Source: Microbacteriaceae bacterium 3FA27C10
Lineage (GTDB): Bacteria; Actinomycetota; Actinomycetes; Actinomycetales; Microbacteriaceae
NCBI GenBank assembly: GCA_005502775.1
Contig: SCNI01000010.1
Location: forward strand, 42,749-106,748
Length of the DNA stretch: 64,000 bases
Direction: 5' to 3'
The notes beneath the pieces are model-generated. The model had not been told where the DNA came from, did not search any database, and saw only the letters and a list, made by a program, of their open reading frames with translations. Shown here piece by piece: positions 1 to 8,073 of the stretch (position 1 is the stretch's first letter; each line of letters begins with the position of its first letter). Position numbers and translations under genes: made by a program.

Positions 1-386
1 GCCCACGGATACACCCGGTGCCACTTGCGCAGCAGGCAGTAGACGAGCACGAGCTTCACCACGCCGTGCACCACGAGGAACGCGATGAGGAAGGCGCGCG
101 ACCCGTGGGCGACCAGCCCGTCGTCGAGGCGCGCGAGGTTGCTGGCGATGACGTGGTCGAACCTCGCGGCGCCCTCCTGCGCCTCGGCCACGAGGCCGGA
201 GAGGGCCGAGTGGATGAGGCCGGGCGCGAACCACAGCAGCAGTCCGGCGACGAGCTCGACGGCTCCGTCGATGCCCTTCACCACGATGCCGGCTGTGTAG
301 AAGCGGTCGAGCAGGGTGGGCCGGCGGCGGGGTTCCGGATGCACGGAGCCGACGGCGGCCCCGGCGGTTCCCCTCTCTTCGCTCAT
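1..386 (-). CDS. DUF2127 membrane protein (3' part outside window)
   Basis: The visible 128 residues begin MSEERGTAG and carry a hydrophobic segment around residues 36-58 (IVVKGIDGAVELVAGLLLWF), a loop of about 40 residues, then a second membrane segment with HGVVKLVLVYCLLRKWHRVYPW. The spacing of KGIDG and HGVVK is typical of the DUF2127 family of small predicted membrane proteins, whose function is unknown. The gene runs off the left edge, so the C-terminal third is missing. It starts 8 bases beyond the stop of the MmyB-type regulator and has the same direction, so the two are probably co-transcribed. The family call rests on motif memory only. Confidence 0.75.
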   Translation of the reverse strand, partial: MSEERGTAGAAVGSVHPEPRRRPTLLDRFYTAGIVVKGIDGAVELVAGLLLWFAPGLIHSALSGLVAEAQEGAARFDHVIASNLARLDDGLVAHGSRAFLIAFLVVHGVVKLVLVYCLLRKWHRVYPW

Positions 387-394
387 GCCGTGCC

Positions 395-1240
395 TCAGGC
401 CGGTGTGCTGAACTGCTGCCGGCCGATCACCGCGAGAAGGGCGAGCTTCTCGGCCGCGTCCGAGCGTGGCTCCGCGGTCAGCACCAGCAGCGCCTGCCCC
501 TGGTCCTCGGTGAACAGCGCCTGGCAGTCGAGGTCGATGGCGCCGAGCTCGGGGTGCAGCAGCGTCTTGTGGTCTTCGAAGCGGGTGGCCACATCCTGAA
601 GCCCCCAGATCTCCCGGAACTCGGGACTCAGCTTCTGCAGCTCCCGCACGAGGGCCCCGGCCCGTGAGTCGGGCCCGGCGGCGCCGTAGGCCGCGCGGAG
701 GCCGGCGACCTGGGCGCGACTGTGGTGGTCGCGGTCGGCGGGAGGGTAGATGTCGCGGTCGGCGGGGTCGGTGAACCAGCGGTAGACGCTGCTGCGGGCG
801 AATCCGGTGTGGCCGGAGTGATCGCCGAGCAGGGCCGCGGCGAGGCGGTTCTGCTCGAGCGTCTCGCCGAGACTCGAGAGAATGAGCGCCGGAGTGTCGT
901 CGAGGCGGTCGAGCACGCGCATCAGCTGCGGCGCCACATGGGTGTCGAGCGGGGTGCGCTTCGGGGCGTTGTGTCCGGCAAGGCGGTAGAGGTAGTCGCG
1001 TTCGTCGTTCGTGAGGCGCAGGGCGCGGGCGACCGCGGAGAGCATCTGCTCGGAGGGCTGCGGGCTCCGCGACTGCTCGAGCCGCACGTAGTAGTCGGTG
1101 GACATGCCCGCGAGCGCGGCCACCTCGTCGCGCCGCAGCCCGTTCACACGCCGGCGCGGTCCGGCGGAGAGGCCCACGTCGTCGGGGCGCAGCCCCTCGC
1201 GGCGCGAGCGGAGGAAGGCGGCGAGCGCGGGGCGGTCCAT
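395..1240 (-). CDS. MmyB-type helix-turn-helix transcriptional regulator
   Basis: This 281-residue protein has an N-terminal XRE helix-turn-helix at about residues 10-75 (LRRDEVAALAGMSTDYYVRLEQSR), followed by the MmyB-like ligand-binding domain with the usual DRDIYPPADRDHHSRAQVAG and SPEFREIWGLQDV stretches. Such regulators normally control a divergently transcribed oxidoreductase and sense a small, often lipid-like ligand. Here the divergent neighbour is an SDR 100 bases away. The start at 1240 (MDRPALAAFL) fits the family; the frame stays open further upstream but that part has no family similarity. It is a paralogue of the regulator at 6299-7156. Confidence 0.92.
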   Translation of the reverse strand: MDRPALAAFLRSRREGLRPDDVGLSAGPRRRVNGLRRDEVAALAGMSTDYYVRLEQSRSPQPSEQMLSAVARALRLTNDERDYLYRLAGHNAPKRTPLDTHVAPQLMRVLDRLDDTPALILSSLGETLEQNRLAAALLGDHSGHTGFARSSVYRWFTDPADRDIYPPADRDHHSRAQVAGLRAAYGAAGPDSRAGALVRELQKLSPEFREIWGLQDVATRFEDHKTLLHPELGAIDLDCQALFTEDQGQALLVLTAEPRSDAAEKLALLAVIGRQQFSTPA

Positions 1241-1340
1241 CGCTCCATTATCGGCCTCGAGCCCGGCGGGAGGCAGGGAGCGGCAGTCCTCCGACAAGGC
1301 GTCTCTCCCCGGCATGCCCGGGCCGCCGCAGACTCGAGCC
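1241..1340. promoter_or_regulatory. Divergent promoter region, MmyB regulator / SDR
   Basis: This 100-base gap lies between two divergent starts. It contains an imperfect palindrome at 1307-1322 centred on GGCATGCC, with one mismatched pair next to the core. That is the best visible operator candidate. No convincing -35/-10 pair was found. Confidence 0.35.
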
Positions 1341-2090
1341 ATGACCATCACCGCAAAAACCGTCTTCATCCCCGGCGCGACCTCGGGAATCGGTCTCGCC
1401 CTCGCCCTCCGACTGAAGGATGCGGGCAACACCGTCGTCATCGGCGGGCGCCGCACCGAGGTGCTCGCCTCGCTCGCCGCTTCCCACGGCTTCGCGACCG
1501 TCGCCATCGACACTGCAGACCCCGCTTCGGTGCTCGCGGCCCGCGACCAGCTCGTGGCGGAGCATCCCTCGCTCGACGTTCTCATCGCGATGGCCGGCAT
1601 CATGGCCCCAGAGAACCTGCTCGACCCGGCATCCGCGTTCCTCGAGATCGCCGAGCGAGAGGTGAACACCAACATCCTGGGCCCGCTGCGGCTCGTCTCC
1701 GCCTTCCTCCCCCAGCTCGCCTCGCGGCCGGATGCCACGCTCATGACGGTCTCCTCGGGCCTCGCGCACGTGCCGCTCGCGTTCACCCCGACGTACAACG
1801 GGACGAAGGCGTTCATTCATCGCTTCACCGAGAGCATCCGGCTGCAGCTGGCCGGCACCTCGGTGACGGTGGTGGAACTCGTGCCGCCGGCCGTTCAGAC
1901 CGAGCTCACCCCCGGCCAGTCGACGCGCGAGGGCTACCTCGACCTCGACGCCTTCGCCGACGAGGTGATGGCGCTCTGGGAGGCCGACCCCGCAGCGCCC
2001 GAGATCCTCGTGGAGCGCGTGAAGTTCCTGCGCTTCGCGGAGGTCGAGGGCCGCTTCGACGCGACGGTCGCGGCGCTCAACGCGCACTGA
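1341..2090 (+). CDS. SDR family NAD(P)-dependent oxidoreductase (DltE-like)
   Basis: This 249-residue short-chain dehydrogenase has a Rossmann motif GATSGIG at residues 12-18 and a catalytic Ser139, Tyr152, Lys156 set (YNGTK). The usual NNAG motif reads AMAG near residue 84. The C-terminal part resembles the DltE/YciK-like classical SDRs that lack the glycine-rich C-terminal GG signature. It should reduce or oxidise a carbonyl/alcohol pair with NAD(P)H; the substrate is unknown. It is divergent from the MmyB regulator and probably controlled by it. The ATG at 1341 was chosen because it places the Rossmann strand at the N-terminus. Confidence 0.9.
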   Translation: MTITAKTVFIPGATSGIGLALALRLKDAGNTVVIGGRRTEVLASLAASHGFATVAIDTADPASVLAARDQLVAEHPSLDVLIAMAGIMAPENLLDPASAFLEIAEREVNTNILGPLRLVSAFLPQLASRPDATLMTVSSGLAHVPLAFTPTYNGTKAFIHRFTESIRLQLAGTSVTVVELVPPAVQTELTPGQSTREGYLDLDAFADEVMALWEADPAAPEILVERVKFLRFAEVEGRFDATVAALNAH

Positions 2091-2185
2091 CCTCCCCCGC
2101 CGGCAAGCGCTGGAGAATTCAGCCTCGCGACCTCGCTGAAATCGCTGCGCGGCTCGACGGCCGTGCGCATCCCTAAGCTGAACGG

Positions 2186-3160
2186 ATGCAGCGGCTCGCC
2201 GGCTGGTGGGACCGCCACCAGATCCCCCTCTACCTCGCCGCCCTCGCGATCGGCGGCCTCGCCGGTTCGTTCGCGCCCGCCGCCGCGCCCGCCCTGACCG
2301 TCGCCATCAACCCGATTCTGGGGCTGCTGCTGTTCGCCACCTTCCTCGGGGTGCCGTTGATCGAGGTCGCACGCTCCTTCCGCGACATCCGGTTCCTCGG
2401 CACCGTGCTCGTGGTGAACTTCGTGGTCGTGCCGGCGGTGGCGTTCGGGCTCTCGCGCTTCGTGGCCGACGACCGCGCACTGCTCGTCGGGCTCCTCCTC
2501 GTGCTGCTCGCCCCCTGCATCGACTACGTGATCGTGTTCACGGGCCTGGCCGGCGGCGCGAAGGCCCGGCTGCTCGCGGCGACCCCCGTGCTGATGCTGC
2601 TGCAGATCGTGCTGCTCCCCGTGTATCTCGTGCTCTTCGCGGGCAGCGCGACGGCCGGGCAGATCGATCTCGCCCCGTTCGTCGAGGCGTTCCTCATGCT
2701 GATCGTGGCACCGCTGGCCGCGGCGGCCCTGGTGCAGGCGATCGCCCGCCGCCATCGGGCCGGCCGGGCGATCGAGTCCGCCGCGGCGAGCGCGATGGTG
2801 CCGCTGATGATGCTCACGCTCGCGGTGGTCGTCGCCTCGCAGATCGCCGCGGTCGGTGCCGAGGCCGTGGCCCTGGCCCGCGTGGTGCCGCTCTACGCGG
2901 CCTTCCTCGCCGTCATGCTCGGGGTGGGGCTGGCCGCCGGCCGGCTCGTCGGCCTGGATGCCGCCGCCACACGCGCGCTCGTCTTCAGCGGGTCGACGCG
3001 CAACTCGCTCGTCGTGCTGCCACTCGCCCTGGCGCTGCCGGCCGCGCTCGACCTCGCGCCGCTCGCCGTGGTGACGCAGACGCTCGTCGAGCTCGTCGGC
3101 ATGGTCGCGTTCGTGCGGCTGGTTCCGCGGTTGACGCGATCACCGGATGCGCGCGACTGA
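2186..3160 (+). CDS. BASS/ACR3-superfamily transporter (annotated elsewhere as arsenic resistance protein)
   Basis: This is a 324-residue integral membrane protein with about ten hydrophobic segments and almost no soluble loops. The pattern NPILGLLLFATFLGVPL, LLAPCIDYVIVFTGLAGG and SGSTRNSLVVLPLAL matches the bile acid:sodium symporter / arsenite permease superfamily. The internal Cys in the APCIDY segment recalls the conserved Cys of ACR3, the arsenite exporter. No arsR or arsC lies nearby, so export of another anion is equally possible. It is a monocistronic plus-strand gene with a 95-base gap upstream. Confidence 0.75.
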   Translation: MQRLAGWWDRHQIPLYLAALAIGGLAGSFAPAAAPALTVAINPILGLLLFATFLGVPLIEVARSFRDIRFLGTVLVVNFVVVPAVAFGLSRFVADDRALLVGLLLVLLAPCIDYVIVFTGLAGGAKARLLAATPVLMLLQIVLLPVYLVLFAGSATAGQIDLAPFVEAFLMLIVAPLAAAALVQAIARRHRAGRAIESAAASAMVPLMMLTLAVVVASQIAAVGAEAVALARVVPLYAAFLAVMLGVGLAAGRLVGLDAAATRALVFSGSTRNSLVVLPLALALPAALDLAPLAVVTQTLVELVGMVAFVRLVPRLTRSPDARD

Positions 3161-3167
3161 GCCCGAT

Positions 3168-3425
3168 TCAGGCCACCGCGGCGAGGTGCGCGCGGGAGTG
3201 GTCGGCCGGCGTGCCCGCCAACGCCGCAGCGGCCTCGCCGAGCGTGCGGGTGGCGGCGACCACGCCACCCTCCCCCGCCTCGGTGCCGTCGATGGCGAGG
3301 TAGTCGCCGTCGACCCGCAGCACGAAGCCGAGGAAGTCGTCGCCGAGCGTGATGCCGAAGCTGCCGTCGTCGAATCGCTCCACCAGGTAACGCTGACCGC
3401 AGGACTGCATCCAGGCTGTTCTCAT
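3168..3425 (-). CDS. Small hypothetical protein downstream of marR
   Basis: An 85-residue protein beginning MRTAWMQSCGQRYLVERF. It has alternating beta-like stretches (DGSFGITLGDDFLGFVLRVDGDYLAIDG) and an Ala-rich C-terminal helix (TLGEAAAALAG). No known family was recognised. Its start overlaps the marR stop by 4 bases (ATGA), so it is translationally coupled. Its layout (Trp near the N-terminus, Gly/aromatic strands, a final LGEAAAAL helix) resembles the small protein on the other side of marR, which suggests a distant paralogue. That resemblance is by eye only. Confidence 0.7.
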   Translation of the reverse strand: MRTAWMQSCGQRYLVERFDDGSFGITLGDDFLGFVLRVDGDYLAIDGTEAGEGGVVAATRTLGEAAAALAGTPADHSRAHLAAVA

Positions 3426-3925
3426 GATTCGTGACCTTTCTCGAGGCGTTCGGTGACGGTGTTGAGGGTGCGCGCGACGAGTTCGGCGTCGGCGGCGTTC
3501 AGGGAGTCCATGACGTCGACCACGATCTGGTGGAAGCTGCGATAGGCGTCTTCGATCTTGGCGGCGGCCGCGGCCGTGGGGCGCAGCAGCTGGGCGCGTC
3601 GGTCGTGGGGGTGGGGCACCCGCTCGATGTCGCCGATCTGCTCGAGGCGATCGATGAGGTTGGTGACCGAGGCGTTGGAGATGCCGAGCATCACCACGAG
3701 GTCCTTCGGCCCGGTGTCCCGCGCCTCCCGCTGCGCCTGCAGGAGGTAGCGCACGGCGTGGAACTCGTGCGGGCTGAGGCCGCTGGCCTTGCGAACCCGT
3801 TCGATCTCATTGCCCTCCGCCTTGCGGAGCCGGAGCAGTGCTTGCACGGCCTCCGCCGCCGCCTCCGTCGCCGGAGCCGCGGAGTAGAGGTGAACGGCCT
3901 CGCGCCGCACCACGTTCTGGGGCAT
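3422..3925 (-). CDS. MarR family transcriptional regulator
   Basis: This 167-residue protein has a winged helix at about residues 50-125: SPHEFHAVRYLLQAQ, the recognition part LGISNASVTNLIDRLEQIGDIERV, and the wing PHPHDRRAQLLRPT, which carries the conserved DRR of MarR proteins. It binds DNA as a dimer and is usually released by small phenolic ligands. It is the middle gene of a tightly overlapping three-gene unit, sharing 1 base with the upstream gene (TGATG) and 4 bases with the downstream gene. It is probably autoregulatory. Confidence 0.93.
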   Translation of the reverse strand: MPQNVVRREAVHLYSAAPATEAAAEAVQALLRLRKAEGNEIERVRKASGLSPHEFHAVRYLLQAQREARDTGPKDLVVMLGISNASVTNLIDRLEQIGDIERVPHPHDRRAQLLRPTAAAAAKIEDAYRSFHQIVVDVMDSLNAADAELVARTLNTVTERLEKGHES

Positions 3926-4173
3926 CAGGCCACCGCCACGCGGGCCGGGCTGGAGCTCGCGATCACCACCAGGCGCTGCGCGAGAGCGCTCTGGGCCCGG
4001 GCGAGATCGGTGAAGTCGCCGATGTAGCTGCCGAACTGGTCGCGGGCGTAGAAGTGCGCGCCGCTCTGGTCGACGGTGCCGGCGAAGCATCCGTTCTGCG
4101 AACCGACCCAGAACCCGTCTTCCGCCTGACGCCAGCGGATCATGGTCGAGATGTCGTTGGTCGCAGCGCTCAT
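3925..4173 (-). CDS. Small hypothetical protein upstream of marR
   Basis: An 82-residue protein beginning MSAATNDISTMIRWRQAEDGFWVGSQ, with short beta-like segments and a C-terminal helix (DLARAQSALAQRL). The start at 4173 is chosen because GAGGGGG lies 6 bases upstream; an ATG 30 bases further out lacks a ribosome site. The stop overlaps the marR start by 1 base. No family was recognised. It may be a distant relative of the small protein at 3168-3425, so marR may sit between two copies of one small domain. Confidence 0.7.
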   Translation of the reverse strand: MSAATNDISTMIRWRQAEDGFWVGSQNGCFAGTVDQSGAHFYARDQFGSYIGDFTDLARAQSALAQRLVVIASSSPARVAVA

Positions 4174-4318
4174 CGGAATCCCCCTCGGTTTCAGCCTGGC
4201 CACCGGATGCGGTTGCCCTCGCCAAATATGCCAGCATCTGAAAGATCTGCAAAACTACTGATTCAGGGGTTGACAGTTTCAGGTCGTGAACGGTAGGGCG
4301 CTGTAGCCTTGCCGAACG
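4174..4318. promoter_or_regulatory. Divergent promoter region, marR unit / TMEM175 gene
   Basis: On the minus strand a -35-like TTGCAG (4247-4252) and a -10-like CATATT (4225-4230) are 16 bases apart and would drive the marR unit. On the plus strand a perfect TTGACA (4270-4275) faces the channel gene, but its -10 (GTAGGG, 4293-4298) is weak. AGATCT at 4243-4248 overlaps the minus-strand -35 and could lie within a MarR site. Confidence 0.5.
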
Positions 4319-4993
4319 ATGACCGCATCCGCCGAAGCGCCCACCCCCGAAGCCGCCGAAGCCCTCGATCCCGCCGAGCTGGCCGACGCCGCCGACGCCG
4401 AACGCGGCGCCGATCGGCTCGCCTTCTTCAGCGATGCCGTCTGCGCGATCGCGATCACCCTCGTGGTGCTGCCCCTGATCGACACCGCACGCGATCTCGC
4501 GGGCGGCACGGCCGCCTCGTACTTCGCCGACAACGCCGCTGCGCTCCTGGCAGCCGCCATCAGCTTCATCACCATCGCGCTGTTCTGGCGCGATCACCAC
4601 CGGCTCTTCACGCACGCCCGATCGTGGAACGCGGCCGTCGTGAACATCAACCTGCTGTGGCTCGCGGGCGTGTGCTTCATCCCGCTCGCCACGGTCATCG
4701 AGGTCGGTGCGGCCGGGGGCGACGCCCTCGCGAGGGCGATCTACGTCGGGTCGATCCTCGTCACGATGATCGTCGCGCGCTTCGAGGAGCGCGCACTCAT
4801 CCGCTCCGGCGCGATCGAGCCGCGGCACGTGCCCTCACCACTGGTGCTCGGTCTGCGCTGGGTCTCGGTGGCCCTCGTGGCCGCGGCGCTGGTGATCGCG
4901 ATCACCGTCCCGGGCGTCGGCCTGTGGAGCATGCTGCTCGCCGCGCTCGCGCGCCCGATCAGTGCACTGGTGCGGCGCCGCCGCCACGCCTAG
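4319..4993 (+). CDS. TMEM175 / DUF1211 family potassium channel-like protein
   Basis: A 224-residue membrane protein. After an acidic, Ala-rich N-terminus it shows R33-x3-FSD at residues 37-39 in RLAFFSDAVCAIAITLVV, the signature of TMEM175 proteins. Further helices follow, including SFITIALFWRDHHRLF and NAAVVNINLLWLAGVCFIPLATV. Bacterial members have one six-helix repeat and form tetrameric K+-permeable channels; the length here fits one repeat. It is divergent from the marR unit. The TAG stop is followed in the same frame by about 60 more open codons (see the remnant entry). Confidence 0.88.
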   Translation: MTASAEAPTPEAAEALDPAELADAADAERGADRLAFFSDAVCAIAITLVVLPLIDTARDLAGGTAASYFADNAAALLAAAISFITIALFWRDHHRLFTHARSWNAAVVNINLLWLAGVCFIPLATVIEVGAAGGDALARAIYVGSILVTMIVARFEERALIRSGAIEPRHVPSPLVLGLRWVSVALVAAALVIAITVPGVGLWSMLLAALARPISALVRRRRHA

Positions 4994-5176
4994 CTGCACC
5001 CGGTCACCCACGGCAAGGGCGGCCTCGGGCGGCTCGGCTACTCCGGCGCGCTCCCCATCCGATCCCACGGACCCCACACCGACGCGTTCCAGCTCTTCGA
5101 ACCGTGGGTCGCCGAGGATCTTCGTGCGACCCCTGGACTCCGCCCACCCGCCTGCATAGCCTGGACCCAGACCTGA
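4994..5176 (+). pseudogene. Possible gene remnant between channel and oxidoreductase genes
   Basis: Directly after the channel gene's stop, the same frame stays open for about 60 codons to a TGA at 5174-5176. It encodes a protein-like stretch containing RLGYSGALPIRSHGP and TDAFQLFEPWVAEDLR. The composition looks like the C-terminus of a real enzyme, but there is no start or ribosome site and no family was recognised. It may be the tail of a decayed gene or chance high-GC coding bias. Confidence 0.25.
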
Positions 5177-5193
5177 GAAGCGAGGTGGTCACG

Positions 5194-6177
5194 GTGAAGA
5201 AGCCGACGGAGACCAGAGTCATCCAATACGACCACGCCGGCGGCGCCGAGGTGTTGCAGACGCTCTCCCGGCCGTTGCCTCCACCCGGCCCGGGCGAAGT
5301 GACCGTCGAGGTGATCTCGGCGGGCATCAGCCACATCGACGGCTTCATCCGCTCCGGCCGCGAAGGCGCCTGGGCCTCGGAGCCCTTCCCCCGCGGCACC
5401 GGCAGCGACTTCGCCGGAATCGTCGTCGACTCCGACGACCGGCGTTTCCCGCGCGGATCCGAGGTGGTCGGGCACGTGCGCTCGGGCGCCCATGCGACCT
5501 ACCTCACCGTTCCGGTCGGCGCACTCGTGCGCAAGCCCAAGGGCGTCACCTGGGAGACGGCGGGCGGGCTCTACCTCGCCGGCGTGACCGCCCTCGACAC
5601 CCTCGATCAGCTGCACATCGCCTCCGGCGACACCGTCGTCATCTCGGCGGCGGCCGGTGGCGTCGGCAGCATCGAGGCCCAACTCGCCCGCCACCGCGGG
5701 GCGACCGTCATCGGCACCTGCGGCGACCGCAACTTCGACTACCTGCGCCAGCTCGGCATCGTGCCGGTGAAGTACGGCCCCGGCATCGCCGACCGCATCC
5801 GGGCCGCGGCCCCGCAGGGCGTCACCGCCTTCATCGACAACTTCGGCCAGGACGGGCAGGAGCTCGCGGCCGAGCTCGGGGTGCCGGCATCCCGCTACCG
5901 CTCGAGTGCCGACCGGCGCGACCTCGAACTGAAGCTGCTCGAGAAGGACCCGGAGACCGTCGCGCACGGCACCCGCCAGCTCGAGGTGCTGCTGGCGCTG
6001 GCCGAGGAGCACGCCTTCAGCCTGCTGATCTCGGGCTTCTACCCCCTCTCCGACGTGGCCCTGGCCTACGCCGACCTCGACAAGCTGCACTCCCGCGGCA
6101 AAGTCGTGCTCGGCACGCACCCGGTCTCGAAGTACCGCTACCTCAAGGCTCGCGACGTGGCTGACGCCCGCGCCTGA
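5194..6177 (+). CDS. Zinc-independent alcohol dehydrogenase / quinone oxidoreductase-like protein (MDR)
   Basis: This 327-residue medium-chain dehydrogenase/reductase has a GroES-like N-terminal half with no zinc Cys/His set and a Rossmann half with AAAGGVGSIEAQLAR, the NADPH-binding motif of the quinone oxidoreductase (QOR) group. It probably reduces an enone or quinone using NADPH. GTG at 5194 is preferred because AGCGAGG lies 8 bases upstream; GTG 5185 is an in-frame alternative. It is a stand-alone gene with no visible partner. Confidence 0.85.
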   Translation: MKKPTETRVIQYDHAGGAEVLQTLSRPLPPPGPGEVTVEVISAGISHIDGFIRSGREGAWASEPFPRGTGSDFAGIVVDSDDRRFPRGSEVVGHVRSGAHATYLTVPVGALVRKPKGVTWETAGGLYLAGVTALDTLDQLHIASGDTVVISAAAGGVGSIEAQLARHRGATVIGTCGDRNFDYLRQLGIVPVKYGPGIADRIRAAAPQGVTAFIDNFGQDGQELAAELGVPASRYRSSADRRDLELKLLEKDPETVAHGTRQLEVLLALAEEHAFSLLISGFYPLSDVALAYADLDKLHSRGKVVLGTHPVSKYRYLKARDVADARA

Positions 6178-6298
6178 GCCCACACCGTCCACTGGCTTGG
6201 CTGAGGCCGGCTCCCGCCCTGATCATCGAGCGCTGGGAGGCAGCGCGCGTACGCGAAGGAGTCGTCGAACCGCTCCTCCAGCAATGACTTCCCCTGCC

Positions 6299-7156
6299 TC
6301 AGCTGAGATAACGGACGGCTTGGGGTGCTGCGGATACATCACCGTCGGCGAAGTCGCGGAGCGCTTCGCGGACGGGTGAGCCGGGTTCGGCGCAGTAGGT
6401 CACGAGCTGTTGGCCGGTGTCGCCGATGCGGAGCATCTGGCAGTCGAAGAGGAACTCTCCCCGGTCGGGAATGGTCAGTTTCTTCTGCACGGCAGGAGCC
6501 GCATCGGGCTTTTGCTCCCAGAGGTCGTGGAACATCGGAGATACGGAGTTCAGCTCGGCGGTCAGGATGTTGATTTCCGCGAAATGCGGGTACCGGAGGA
6601 AGGACGACCGAAGGTCCGCCGCAACGATCTGCGCGAACGCGTGCGAAGAGGGACTGGACCAGTGGGGGTGGTCGAGCGGGGCTCGAAACATCCATCGGGC
6701 AAGGTTCCGGTCGGTGGGGGGCATGCGGATGAGTTCGCCGATGAAGTACTCGGCCAGGTCGTTCCACGCCAGGACGTTCCACGCCGCATCGACCACGTAC
6801 GCGGGCACTTCGGGCATGTTGTCGATCAGGAATCTGACCGAGGAGGACACGGATGTCGATGGTCCGCTCGTGTGCGGAGCGGTGTCGCCGGCGAGGTGGA
6901 AGAGGTAGTCGCGTTCGTCCTGAGTAAGCAGGAGCGCTCGCGCCAGCGCGGACAGCACCTGAGCGGAGGGGGTGGCACCGCGACCCTGTTCGAGTTTGAC
7001 GTAGTAGTCGATCGAGATGCCGGCGAGTTGAGCAACCTCCTGCCGGCGAAGCCCGGGCGTGCGGCGGTGCACCGTCGACGGCAGACCCACCTCGTGCGGG
7101 GTCAGGCCGTGGCGCTGCTCGCGGAGGAACGCGCTGAATCCGGCCTTGTCGATCAT
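6299..7156 (-). CDS. MmyB-type helix-turn-helix transcriptional regulator
   Basis: A 285-residue paralogue of the regulator at 395-1240. It has an N-terminal XRE domain (LRRQEVAQLAGISIDYYVKLEQGR) and the MmyB ligand-binding domain (DAAWNVLAWNDLAEYFIGEL; DRNLARWMFRAP; MLRIGDTGQQLVTYCAEPGS). It is divergent from an SDR gene 101 bases away, and a perfect 17-base palindrome lies in the gap, so repression of that SDR and of itself is likely. The 120 bases downstream (6178-6298) hold no supported gene. Confidence 0.94.
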   Translation of the reverse strand: MIDKAGFSAFLREQRHGLTPHEVGLPSTVHRRTPGLRRQEVAQLAGISIDYYVKLEQGRGATPSAQVLSALARALLLTQDERDYLFHLAGDTAPHTSGPSTSVSSSVRFLIDNMPEVPAYVVDAAWNVLAWNDLAEYFIGELIRMPPTDRNLARWMFRAPLDHPHWSSPSSHAFAQIVAADLRSSFLRYPHFAEINILTAELNSVSPMFHDLWEQKPDAAPAVQKKLTIPDRGEFLFDCQMLRIGDTGQQLVTYCAEPGSPVREALRDFADGDVSAAPQAVRYLS

Positions 7157-7191
7157 GACGACATTGTCTCTCCCCGTGTGGCCGCCGGGGG

Positions 7192-7208
7192 TGGTACAGC
7201 CTGTACCA
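7192..7208. promoter_or_regulatory. Palindromic operator TGGTACAGCCTGTACCA
   Basis: This is a perfect 8-1-8 palindrome between the divergent MmyB regulator (start 7156) and SDR (start 7258). Its position 50 bases before the SDR start fits a -35/-10 overlap. It is the most likely binding site of the adjacent MmyB regulator; no other palindrome of this quality lies in the gap. Confidence 0.7.
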
Positions 7209-7257
7209 GTGTCGACCAGGCCTTCCCGGGCTCCCCCGCCGGAGCGAGGCTCGGGTC

Positions 7258-7998
7258 ATGAAGAAAATCGCTTTGATCACCGGTTCCAACAAGGGCATCG
7301 GCCTGGAAACCGCCCGCCAGCTGGCCACCGCGGGAATGACCGTCCTCCTCGGCTCACGAGACCCAGGCCGCGGTGAGGCTGCGGCCGCCGCATTGAGGGC
7401 GGAAGGCCTGGACGCCACGGCTATCGCTCTCGACGTTGCCGATGATGCTTCGATCACCGCCGCGGCGGCCACGGTCGGCGAGAAGTTCGATCATCTCGAC
7501 GTCCTGGTCAACAACGCCGGCATCTATGCGGCCGGCCCGGCCAGCGGCACCACCCGCGAGACGCTCCGGGTGCTGTTCGAGACGAACGTCTTCGGCGTCG
7601 TCTCCGTGACGAACGCGTTCCTGCCTCTGCTGCGGAAAGCAGAGGCGGGGCGCATCGTGAACGTCTCCAGCGAGGTCGCCTCTCTTGGAGTCGTCACCGA
7701 CCCGACGACGTACATGTCCGGCATGCAAGACCTCGCCTACCAGGCCTCCAAGGGGGCGGTCAACTGGGTGACCATCATGTTCGCGAAGGAACTCACCGAC
7801 ACCCCCATCAAGGTCAACGCCGCCATTCCCGGCTATGTCAGCACAGACCTCAACGGCAACGCCGGCTACATCACCGCCGCCCACGGCGCCGAAGCATCCG
7901 TCGCCCTCGCCACCCTCCCCGCCGACGGTCCGACCGGCACCTTCTGGGGCACCCTCACCTCCACCGACACACCGGAGAAGGCTGTCGCCCCCTGGTGA
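7258..7998 (+). CDS. SDR family oxidoreductase (carbonyl-reductase-like)
   Basis: A 246-residue classical SDR. TGSNKGIG binds the cofactor at residues 8-15, NNAGIY is present near residue 86, catalytic Ser lies in NVSSEVAS and YQASK supplies Tyr and Lys. The TGSNKGIG spelling is common in NADPH-dependent carbonyl reductases that act on ketones and quinones. The gene follows the divergent MmyB regulator and its palindromic operator, an arrangement repeated from 395-2090. Confidence 0.92.
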   Translation: MKKIALITGSNKGIGLETARQLATAGMTVLLGSRDPGRGEAAAAALRAEGLDATAIALDVADDASITAAAATVGEKFDHLDVLVNNAGIYAAGPASGTTRETLRVLFETNVFGVVSVTNAFLPLLRKAEAGRIVNVSSEVASLGVVTDPTTYMSGMQDLAYQASKGAVNWVTIMFAKELTDTPIKVNAAIPGYVSTDLNGNAGYITAAHGAEASVALATLPADGPTGTFWGTLTSTDTPEKAVAPW

Positions 7999-8073
7999 CG
8001 AGCAGCGCGGCACAACGGAGACCGCACACGCGCCGGCCGTCTGGGCCGCGTGGCCGCCGGCGCGCAGTAGCGA

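Noticed and set aside
395..1816. An extended form of the first MmyB regulator starting at 1816
   Set aside because: The extra 190 residues are antisense to the SDR gene and lack family similarity; the fold begins at 1240.
2186..3160. Calling the BASS transporter a proven arsenite exporter
   Set aside because: No arsenic regulator or reductase is nearby and key ACR3 residues could not be confirmed by eye.
6178..6298. A short protein-like tail (ALIIERWEAARVREGVVEPLLQQ region split) before the second MmyB regulator
   Set aside because: Only about 35 codons, no start, no recognised family; not enough to call a pseudogene.
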